Shown here piece after piece: positions 32,401 to 44,400 of a DNA stretch of 64,000 nt; position 1 is the stretch's first letter, and each line of letters opens with the position of its first letter. The translations under genes and the position numbers were made by a program. The notes beneath the pieces are model-generated. The model worked only from the letters and a program-made list of their open reading frames with translations. It ran no database searches and was not told the origin of the DNA. The stretch lies in the NCBI GenBank assembly GCA_918807975.1, contig OU964923.1:434001-498000 (forward strand), given 5' to 3'. This DNA comes from Aplidium turbinatum (taxonomy: Eukaryota > Chordata > Ascidiacea > Aplousobranchia > Polyclinidae).

Positions 32401-35400
32401 GATGGCTGTCAAGCCAGGTAGGCTCTCGCGTCTTTCAGCTTTGAGATGTTGTTTCATCACAGAAAAGAACTATCCCGAGCACAAATGCTTTGTCAGTCCG
32501 AGGATAAAGATTCAAAACCAACCAACCACTCGGGATCCTCTGTAGATTATAGATCAGGTCTTTTTGGTCGAATCAAGGCGAGGTCAACCTGAATTTTCAT
32601 AAGTTAAAATTCTTCCTGACCTGGTGCAGAGCAAGTTTGCATTTGTCAATAAACTGAAACTGCATTTACAAAATGGAGATTTGTCACATTTTATCACTCT
32701 GCTAAAAACCAGTGAGAAAATCACTAACATCGCCTTGAATAAGCAAAGTGTTAGATAGCTTATGCAACACTGCTTGAAACCCCCCAAGAACCTTTGTGCT
32801 AAAGTTTCATGATCTACAACAAAAAACCAAAGTTTCCTTCTTCATCGTTATTCTATAACGGACTATTTAAAAACGCTGCTGGTCTCAGATGAAGCTACAG
32901 CTGAATTGGACATGACTGATCTTTGTGAGGAAGATTAACTGAAACCTGTTTTAAGAGAAGGGACAATCGAGTTTTTAATAAATGTGCCAATTAAAAATAC
33001 CCCAATGCTACTAGCTGCACTTGAGTTACTGTCAGCGTTAGGTCAACAAACATCAGTGAGTCAGCTTTCTACCTAAAACACATGACATCAAACCATCGAA
33101 ATATTCTTGTCAACCAATTGTTTCGATTGACAACAAATGATTTGAAGAAGATTGTTCAAGGCAAAGATTACCAATGACCCACTAAGTATGGTAACACGCA
33201 TAAAACTAAATGGCTTGTAAATTCCTGTCATTTCCATGTAGTTAGGGCAATACAGGGTGATTGAAAAGTAACTCCCTATTTTAAAATAAATACAATTTAT
33301 TCAAATGCTATATCATGTTTCTCAATTTTTGTGTATATATTACTTAATGTATGGCAATTTAATTTATGTTCTTGTTTTCCTTTCAGATTTGTTTAAATAT
33401 TGTTCAATTTCAATCTTTTCAAATTTATTTTATTTCAAAACCCTACAAAAATGGCTGGACGTCTTACTCTACAGGAACGTTGGCTTGGCTTGAATGTTGG
33501 CTTGGTTTAGAGATTGGCCCAACCTCTTTAAAAATATTCTATGGGGTGATGAAGCTGTATTCCACATAGGTGGATTTGTGAACCGTCATAACTGCCACTA
33601 CTGGGCGGAAGAAGATCCTCGTGTTACCTGTGAAAAAATGCAAAATCGACCCAAAGTAACGGTATGGTGTGGAATGACTTTTGATAGGATTGTGGGTCCT
33701 TTCATTCTTCGCGATACCATGAATGCCGAAAGGTACCTCGCTATGTTGAAAGATGAAATTTGGCCAATTATCAGTGCTTGGGAAAATATTGAAGATTTGA
33801 TTTTCATACAAGATGGAGCTCCTCCACACTTTGCTATTGTTGTTCGTGAATGGCTAAATGCTCAATTTCCTGGAAGATGGATAGGTCGTCGCGGTTCACA
33901 CGAATGGCCGGCCAGAAGTCCTGACTTAACACCCTGCGACTTTTTTCTCTGGGGTTGGCTGAAAGAGGAAGTCTACTCAACCAAACCAAGAAATTTGGAA
34001 GAACTTGAAGGGCGAATACGAGAAGTTATGATTTCCATCCCGCAAGAGTTTCTTGCGAAATCAGTTGATGCGATTCCTGGTCGACTTGAGAAGCTGGTGG
34101 CAAACAAAGGCGCCCATATCGAATTTTAAATAAAAGCCCATGCATTATACTTCCTTCTCATATTCATTAATTGTAGAAATTATATTTTAAAAATAAATTA
34201 TAGTTTTTTTAAAATAGGGAGTTACTTTTCAATCCCCCTGTATATGGTTTGACCCCAAAAAAATTGCAACAAAAGGTTTTTCAACTGATTTGATTAGTAT
34301 TGGGTGTCAGTATTGACATATTCAAAATCTTAAGCGATCCAAATTCCGGAAAGTGGTTATTTTCAAGATGGCTTCCAAGATGGCCGCCAAACCATTAAAA
34401 TAACAGTAAATTAACCATAACTCGGTCATCATATGACCAAAACATGTATTTTTGGTGTCTATATCTAGATTTTTATACCCTGTGAAGTCAATGAGACCAT
34501 TATCATAATTGTTGAATTATCTGATAGCCTACATGTTCAATATGGCAATCCAAGATGGCCGCCAAACCATTAAAATAACAGTAAATTGACCATAACTCGG
34601 TCATCATATGACCAAAACATGTAGTTTTGGTGTCTATGTCTAGGTTTTTATACTCTGTGAAGTTAATGAGACCATTTTCAGAATTGGTAGGCTAAATTAT
34701 CTGATTGCTTGTAAATTCAATATGGAAATCCAAGATGGCCGCCACACCAATAAAATAACAGTAAATTGACCATAACTCGGTCATCATATGACCAAAACAT
34801 GTAGTTTTGGTGTCTATATCTAGGTTTTTATACCCTGTGAAGTCAATGAGATTATTCTCAGAATTGTTGAATTATCTGATAGCCAATAAATTCAATATGG
34901 CAATCCAAGACGGCTGCCAAAACACTTATAAATGAACAATAACAATGTGTTGGTTATTAAAAAAACCGTTAAATTTCTATAGCCTACATACCTATTTGGG
35001 TAAACTAAGCAGGCATAAAGAGTTTACAATGTGGTCATGTAGACTCTTGACATAATTAGCGTAAAGAAAGCACATGGATCAAGTATTATTAAAACTCATC
35101 GTTGTCACTCTCGATTTCATCGTCTGTAATTATGTGATTGTTGTATGGGTTGACACATGAACCAGTTTGGCATGGTCCACATCCAGCATGGCATGGTAGG
35201 CCATATCTCCGGCAACTGCAGTGAGGTGGACACGTTTCGCAATTGCAGTGTATCATATTCAGTAGGCTGTCCGGGGCAGCTTTCATGTCCGTCATGATTG
35301 GAGCCATCTGATTATTGTCTACTTTCCATCCCCAGTCTAGAGCATCCATACCATCATCAGTACCCATCCAGACCATAATCTGGTAGTAAACTCTGAGGCA

Positions 35401-38400
35401 GTGGAATTTGGTAGAGGATGATGTAGGTGGCAAACGTTCAGGGTGAACAAAGCACTTGGCTGTTGTAATTTTTTTGACCAATGCATTGTAGCGCAGTATT
35501 TCCAGGTCACTACTGCCATCGTTGCCAAACACAACGGTCATAGCTTTGTTTCCAAGATCCTTAATGATGTGGTCTGTCTGATTTGGGAGAATAAAGCAAT
35601 TTGCACATTCTTTGATTATATTGGTTGACCTTTCACTAGTTTCTTGAAAGCCGTCTTCTTCCCGATACCAAATGCCTTTGACGTTGAATCACAACCGGTG
35701 AATGCATGAATGAAGAGGAACTGTGACCATATGTCTGGTCCGATGATTGCTTTCAGTTTGTTGATGTCGTGTATCTTGATTGCGTAAGCTTTGTCGGAGC
35801 GGAAGTAAAGGTCTTTTATGTCTGGAGAAGTGTCAGCATAGTGTAGTAACAATATTAAAAGGTCCGTGTCTTCACCAATTAAAGTCGTACTATGTCGATG
35901 AGAGCTGTCCACTGCCGTCTTGACGATATCAACATCTGCATCACCTGGTGCGTTGATCACATTGCAGCTTCTATTCCTCAGTTGAGCAGAAATTAGAGAA
36001 ATTAATCCTTTCTTTTTGGAAGCTCGAGGCAAGAACTGCTCCTTCTTTCCAATGAACTCGGTGTCTGCAGTAAAGTGAACAACCGGGTGGACGTTCATGC
36101 CGCGTCTTTGATGGGTATTGTCTTTGATAGACGGACCACCATATCCATCAAAGACCACCGTTGCTAAGCCATAATGACGAATGGTAAAATCTTCATACGA
36201 CTGTGCAATAGACCCATAACTGTCTCCAGCTTTCCAATGCACTCGATGCAACAAGGACCCTCCATCAAGGACGTAGTGATCGGTTTTCGAGGCAGATTCT
36301 TTCACTATTTCATAATCGCCTGACGTCACACTGCTGGCATGTTCTGTGATGGCGGTAGCTATTTGAGGCTTATCGGCTTCTCGGAAAATATGTCTAGCTT
36401 CAAACAAGGCGGGTGGTTATGTACTGAGCTCGTGCTTCATCACTTCCTGCATGAAGAGATCACCTGTTTGGGATACGACGATGAATCTCTGAAACAACAA
36501 GGCGGGATCGATGGTGCGATCTGGGGCAATTGGCACGCATGACGAATGTCCAAGGGTTTTAGCCTTATCCTTACGCTTGAAAGAATACATGCGCATGCGG
36601 CTCCGGAGCCGCAGGTGGTCGACTGCTACGCCAAGTATGTAGGCCGCAGTCACAGACAGACAAATGTCATTTAGACGTTGCATTAACGCCGGCCATGCTA
36701 TGCCAACGTTTAAATAGATGATGAAGGACGCTAATTAATTCTCATTCCACACGATGACATAAGTTGTTTTTAAAGGAGTAAAAGTTAAAGATAGCATTTC
36801 TGAAACAAAGAAAACACAAATTCTGGCGCCGTTTCATGAGTCAGGCCTTTGTAGACTAATTTCTAGCTTAAAAACTGACAGCAAACTATTATTAAACCTG
36901 CTTTTGCAATGAATAAAAGGTCGCTAAAATGCAATTGTTTTTGTAAGATCCGGTGGACCAACTAACTGTGGAAAGAGAGAGATAAATTTAAGTACCGTAC
37001 ACGAATTTATAAGCTATCAGATAATTCAATAATTCTGAAAATGGTCTCACTGACTTCACAGGGTATAAAAACCTGGATATAGACACCAAAACTACATGTT
37101 TTGTTCATATGATGACCGAGTTATGGTCAATTTACTGTTATTTTATTGGTTTGGCGGCCATCTTGGATTGCCATATTGAATTTATAAGCAATCAGATAAT
37201 TCAACAATTCTGAGAATGGTTTCATTGACTTCACAGGGTATAAAAACTTAGATATAGACACCAAAACTACATGTTGTGATGATATGATGACCGAGTTATG
37301 ATCAATTTACTGTTATTTTAATGGTTTGGCGGCCATCTTGGATTGCTATATTGAATTTATAAGCAATCAGATAATTCAACAATTCTGAGAATGGTTTCAT
37401 TGACTTCACAGGGTATAAAAACTTAGATATAGACACCAAAATTACATGTTTTGGTCATATGATGACCGAGTTATGGTCAATTTACTGTTATTTTAATGGT
37501 TTGGCGGCCATCTTGGAAGCCATCTTGAAAATAACACTTTCCGGAAGTTGGATCGCTTAAGATTTTGAATATGTCAATACTGACACCCAATACTAATCAA
37601 ATCAGTTGAAAAACCTTTTGTTGCAATTTTTTTGGGGTAAGGGTACAAAATATCATATATTGCCCTAACTAATGTTTGTGTGTAATATTTACAATAAATC
37701 CAGCTTTGAAAACGTAGACAATATGTTTGAGTGAGGAAGAGACGTGGCGATATTAGTGTGTGTCCATGTGTAGGTTCTGATGCGAGTGTAGCTCTTTGAG
37801 GTTTGCAAAGTAAAAAAATGAGCTCTTGGCCATTAACTGGCTGGCCACACCTGGGCTATCTTGTAGAAAAATCTTGTTAATCTGCAGGATCACTTCAACT
37901 CAACATGGTCTTACTCTCCCAATGAATTGGGTTTGGTAGCCCGAATGTTACCTAAAAGAAGACGCTTTTTCCACTTTTTCTGTATATCTAACTTATTATG
38001 CTTTTGAAAATTGAATGAGGCTGTTCACCAGGCATTAAATTAAATGATATGAGATGTTCTACTGGTGCAAATTAAGCTAAACTATCACAAGATGTATACA
38101 GTGACAATCTGCTTTTATTCCGACGTTTCGTCAATCAGACACGACTGACTTCTACATCTGATGTTTGTTGGTTGAACCTTTTCTTCCGAATCTGGTTGAA
38201 TTTATTCACTTGGTAATTTACAGTTTATGATTGCTTTAACTTGAATTTCAAATACTTTTTAAAAATAAAACCACTCAAAAAAACATTGCAATATTGAGTT
38301 TCAGTACCCTATTTATACGGTAGGCTAGAAAACCACTTTAACTGGTCCAGATATTTACCAGATCGGATATAGATTTGACCAGATCTGGACCAGATAAAGT

Positions 38401-41400
38401 GGTTCTCTGGGAGGTTACCTCAAAACAAGTAAAATATTTTTAGCATAAAAAACTTTGTTGAACAGGTAAAAACATTTACTTACCATTCGCAACTTCTCGA
38501 GTTTTCTTATGCAGCTCTGAAATAAATACTTTCTGTTTTTGCAACTTTTTACCTGAAAGAAATTACATTCTCATGAAAATTATGACTTTCAACCGTCACA
38601 TTTGTGGATTTACAGCAGGAGTCGGGAACACATGGCCCACGAGCCATATAAGGCTCTTTTGATGACGACATGTAGCTCGCAGGTAGATCCTTTTAAAGAT
38701 GCCTTTTATAGTTCAAAACGCAAAAGTTTTATCCTAACTTTCCACCACTATTTAAAGCAGAAAATACGATCAGAATGCACCAGATTAAATGTAGTTTTTG
38801 ACTATCGTCTAGACCAGGGGTCCGCAAATAGTGGGTTGCGACTAAAATTTGGGCCGCGACACCATCTACTCCGTGTCGCCTCACAGTTTAAACTTACTAT
38901 AAATATAACTTGTTTGATAAAAATAAATTGATAATAACAATAAAATGACAATAATACTCTTTGATGTGATAAGTTTTATATAATCTTGTATCCTACAAGA
39001 AAATTTATACTGTCAATGGTAGTAATAGTCCCCGCTTATTAAGCCCAATTTGGTCCGTTTGGGAATTCCTGATTGTATAGGAGTGGCAGAGAATCGTTCC
39101 CCACTTGACAGGCCCACCCGCTTAATCGGTCCAAAATCGTCATGTTCCGATGTGGGCTTAATAATCGGAGAGAACCGTATTAAAATTGATATTAAATTGC
39201 AAAATATTTTGTGCAAAATTATATGCTTACGAAAAGTTTGGGTTGCGAAGATTTAGAACGATTGTTTGTTTGGGTCACGTCAACAAGTATTTGCGGACCC
39301 CTGGGCCTAGACCAGCAGTTCTCAACTTTTGTTTTGACGGGTCCATTCTGGTGGTTTTAAAGCGGTTGCGGACACCTGAAATTCTTTATCTGAAATCTTT
39401 ATCGCGTCTTCTGACGGAAATAAACGTTCCACAAGTTTCGATTGATGAGTTGACAAAGTGATGTCATGAGTTACATGTTGGTACACAAGATCAAAATCCA
39501 GTAAATTTTATGCTGATTAAATGTTTTTCTATAAATTTTATCAAAAATTAATAAAATTTTGCGACCATTACAATGTGTCGAAATTTAATACAATTTTTCA
39601 ACCTTTAGAAAGAATTTCTCCCTTTTTCATTTGTAATCAATGTTTTTTTGTAACCACAGCAACGTCAAAAGTATGGATGTTAATAAGCTGCTGACGAACG
39701 TTTGCATTTCTAGATTAAGCATTGATGAACAATCTGCTGTCTCAAACGAATTAAGTTGAACATTATACAGCCTGTAAAAAGATTTAACTCTTTTGAACCA
39801 TAGAGAAATAAAACATAGTAACCTTAGCGAGTTTAACATACTTTATTGCACACAAAAAATATAACATAATTAAAAATACTAAACCGTTTTCGACACGTAC
39901 GTGTGTCCTCATTAGGAATTATATCTGCAATATACATATAATGAAACATTGTAAGATAAATTTGACTTTGCACTGTAACTGTAACGACACTCTGGACTGA
40001 AAAGCACAAATTGAACAAATGATACAAGAATGATTGCGAGTAAATTATGCGCTGGGAAATAGATCACGTGAGGTGCAGACTACAAGCATTTGACAAACAA
40101 TTAGAAAACACACAAAAGAAATGATGAGCCACAGGCGAATAACTGTCGGTTGAGAGATGGATTGTTACGTTTGATTCTTAAGGCTTCCATGATCTTAGTC
40201 TGAAAACCAGATCTGCCTCGAGAGATGATTTTAAATTGGTAGATCGAGACATTGTCAGTGCATGTTAAACCCGCTAAGGTTAGCCTACCATGTTTTATTT
40301 CTCTATGGTTCAACAGAGCAAACTCTCTACCAAAGCTTTATGATTAAACTCTTTAATATGAAATCTTTTCAGACAGAAGCCAAACCTTTGTGTGATGGAA
40401 ATTTCAAACGACTCACCAAGGCGTCATGACGCACAGTTGAGAATCACTGTTAAATGCACAATCTGAAAATGCTTCAAGGACACCTTCTTGGGTACCCTCG
40501 GACCCCTGGTTGAGGACTGCTGGTCTAGACTAACTGTCCCTAACGTTTTTCGATATTGGGCCAAGTTCGCCATTTTATCAGTGTCGGTGGGTAGGCTATT
40601 TCAGGTATTGAAAATGCAACACGCACAAAAGTAATCACTTCGGGCCAGACTTTGGGGACAGCTGATCTAGCGACCTAAACAACATTCCTACTTGAAGCGA
40701 TTTGTGACGTCGGAAATGTTGATTGAGTTGACAATTGCGTCATTGCTGACGTAAATTCTACTGAAGGAGGTTGGTTGATTGCAGTGCTCGATTGATACGT
40801 AAAAATGGAACACGATGTTGAAAAAGCAAAACAAATAAATTTCTTGCTGTTGATATAATGCTAATGCTTATACACAAACCATTCCCCACAATGAAATACA
40901 TTGCACTTGAACCAGCTGCGTGGTAGAAGCGCTCGGAAATAAAGATTGTCGGCACATATGAACGATCATCTAGCCCAGTGGTTCTCGAAGGTAATTTTAC
41001 TTGAAGCAGACAAGCAAGCAAACACATTTTGTTCCTTGTCACAATATAATCACAAAATATCTAGTTGATATTCCTACTTGATGCAATTTGTGAAGACGAA
41101 GGTGTTGATGATTGCGTCAGTGCTGACGTAGATTCATCTGAAGAGAGCAGGTTACTTGCAGACCTTGATAGATCTGTAAATTAAATAAAATAGTTGTTGT
41201 TAGTGATATAACTTTTTCATAAAATGGCATAATGATCTATTTGTCAATTAGAGTTGGTTTAAGGAGGATAACTTATTGCAATGAGATTTCCCATAAAGTT
41301 TTTTGTTTGTCGTATCTAGGCTTACACCTGGTGGTTGAAGATTTAGATTAAGTGGACGGGAAGGAAAGGAAGCCAATCTTCGTGTCTACCTTCAGGCATG

Positions 41401-44400
41401 CCTTTAAGTGTCCTGTCAAAGACACAGCCGCATGCTCTTGAGCGGTGTCGAACAGGTGCCCTTTCAAATGTCGTTCCAGGGCTCTTTCCACTCGGCTATA
41501 CAGCGGACGTTGATAAATCATATCTTAACTTATTATAATGAAAAAAGCACAATAGTATGATTAGTTGCTACTTTTGTGATGAATAGTCTGTAGATAAAAT
41601 ATAAATTTACCTTTGTTCATGATCGGATCCAAAAGGAGTCCGGCCGTAAATTGGACAACAACAGACCAGTGACCCTCCAGCAAGTTATTTTGAACGAATG
41701 ATTTGAAATCAGGTAATGACATTTCACGACAGATGTACAAAGCACTGAAGTACTCCTGGAAAGTCTGGTGACTGAAATATAAGCGATGCTGCCCTTCCAG
41801 GAGTGCATATTCTCTGTTTGCTCCAAATAGAGTGACGACAAGATCTTGAACTTCCTGACTGGTGAGATTTTCTTTTATAAGATCGTCTGTTGTGATTAAC
41901 ACGGTTCCTTTTTTTGTTGCTTCATACGCGATTTTTGAAAGTTTGATGATGACATCATCAGATGTAGAAAGAGCATGTTCTGAGTTTTTAAGATTTAGTA
42001 ATACAACATGAAAAATTCTGGTCATCGTGGATATATCAGCGAGTTGTGACGAACCAAGGGATGCTCTCACGTAGAGTTGAAGCATCAGAGGGTTGAGGCA
42101 TATGGACTTTAAATGAGGAGTTTTCATTGTAAGTTCGTTCCAAATAATCTTGGATTGTTGTTGGTCATTGACTAGGGCATAGAATAACGTTTTCATGTTT
42201 TCAGGAGTCAGATCACGAATGAAGTAAGTGCGTCTGGGCCGGCATCTTTGAGGAATATGAAGCATAGCATGTGGTCGAGAAGTGAATATCAAGTGACAAT
42301 TTTGAAGGAATTTTCCCAAACAAAGCTTGGATAAAAGTTCCCAATAGTTGAGTGGAGTATTGTAACTGGATACTTCCACATTTTCTGTCAGGTTCCAACT
42401 CACCTGATCAAATCCATCTAGAATGATGAAGCAGTTTTCCGGATTGGCTTTGATCCATTTAAAAACAGAATTTTTTTCCTCGTCATTTAAGTCGTAGTTG
42501 CAATCTCCCAGTAGAAACTCTTTTAAGGTCAATCGCGTGTTGCGGTTATTCATGTCCATAAACAGCTTCCTCAGGACAAGAGCATCTTCACTTTTAGCAA
42601 GTCGTCTTGCCAGGCGTTTCGATAGAGTTGTTTTTCCTGACCCAGGATATCCGATAACCGACACAAAACTGATCTTTCGAATATCAGAAACTATTTGATC
42701 AATTGTTACTACTCGGTCAAATCCAGATAATTCAATTCCTTGACTTGTGGGATTGTACTTGTCATCATCAGGAATGGGCTTTCCTTGGTAAAACTCAACT
42801 TGAAGCATTTCAGGATAAATTTCTGGAAAACCCTCTGAAGAAACGTCAAAGTTGGAAAGATCAACGTCATATTTGGGATGATATTGCTTACGAGTTGCTT
42901 TTTGCAGGCTTTTGAATTCTTGTGTTGAACCTTAATAAAAATTATTACATTAAGTTTAAGACGTTAAGTTTCAAAGTAGTTTTGAAATTACTTATTTGAT
43001 TGGACTGTGGTGACTTGCCAGTGCCATTGAAAACATTTTTTTTTTTCGGTAATTCTTTTTGAAATGTATTCTTGAATGTTCAGTTTACGCATTTTAATGC
43101 TTAATTTCCATTTGAAATTTTATTTACTATGCCTTTAAGTTTCAAAGTAGTTTTGAATTTACTTATTTGATTGGACTTTGGTGACTTGCTTTTCAACGAC
43201 CAAAATTGTTTGTAAAGATTATGTTTGGAAGTGTCGAATGGTTTTGCTGGCAACCTAACTTGTTTAGACTTTGAGTAACTTGTGTTTCAACAAAGTAAAC
43301 TGACAGTCTGATAAAGAGAATGACGATCCAGGTTCAACGTTTCATTTCTTCAGCAGGGATAAGTTTCATATATTGTCAATACAATATTCAAAACTTTTGT
43401 GAAGGATTTTGTTAATTGTAAAGTAATTCTGCCAAACCACCCTGTTTCGAAACAGGACAGTTGAAAATAAAAATATTTTGTTTCCTGAGAAGGCGAAATT
43501 TTTTATATTGTTTTCGTTTCGAAATAAATTTCTTAGTGAAAATTTTCGTTTCGAATCTCAAACCATTTCGTTTCGTCCTGTGTTCGTGTAGTTTTTTCAA
43601 TGGCAATGGGATAGATAAGAGCCACTTGCCAATAGTAGAGTCATTTGTTGTGCACATCTCATATATACAGTGTCTTTGGCGCTTCTCGCATTGTTTGAAA
43701 ATGATAATGAGAATAATGAGAATAATGAGAATAATGAGAATAATGAGAATAATGAGAATAATGAGAATAATGAGAATAATGAGAATAATGAGAATAATGA
43801 GAATAATGAGAATAATGAGAATAATGAGAATAATGAGAATAATGAGAATAATGAGAATAATGAGAATAATGAGAATAATGAGAATAATGAGAATAATGAG
43901 AATAATGAAAATAATGAGAATAATGAGAATAATGAGAATAATGAGAATAATGAGAATAATGAGAATAATGAGAATAATGAGAATAATGAGAATAATGAGA
44001 ATAATGAGAATAATGAGAATAATGAGAATAATGAGAATAATGAGAATAATGAGAATAATGAGAATAATGAGAATAATGAGAATAATGAGAATAATGAGAA
44101 TAATGAGAATAATGAGAATAATGAGAATAATGAGAATAATGAGAATAATGAGAATAATGAGAATAATGAGAATAATGAGAATAATGAGAATAATGAGAAT
44201 AATGAGAATAATGAGAATAATGAGAATAATGAGAATAATGAGAATAATGAGAATAATGAGAATAATGAGAATAATGAGAATAATGAGAATAATGAGAATA
44301 ATGAGAATAATGAGAATAATGAGAATAATGAGAATAATGAGAATAATGAGAATAATGAGAATAATGAGAATAATGAGAATAATGAGAATAATGAGAATAA

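Larger units (their letters stand above)
33239..37671 (-). mobile_element. Large DNA transposon with XPG/FEN1-like nuclease (Academ-like), 3-bp target duplication
   Basis: The left terminus is TAGTTAGGGCAATATATG (interrupted by a mariner) and the right terminus is its inverse, ending GCCCTAACTA. Both are flanked by ATG (33236-33238 and 37672-37674). Long inverted arms follow with three and more 175-bp subterminal repeats each. Without the 990-bp mariner and its TA copy, the element is 3443 bp. The internal minus-strand genes at 36683-35089 encode an XPG-like nuclease with a cysteine-rich tail. XPG-type proteins and 3-4 bp duplications are features I recall for Academ transposons. No DDE transposase is present here, so the copy is probably a deletion derivative. 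Confidence 0.75.

Noticed and set aside
38100-38160. Penelope-like retroelement 3' end (CGACGTTTCG word)
   Set aside because: Only one short word; no protein or repeat structure supports it.
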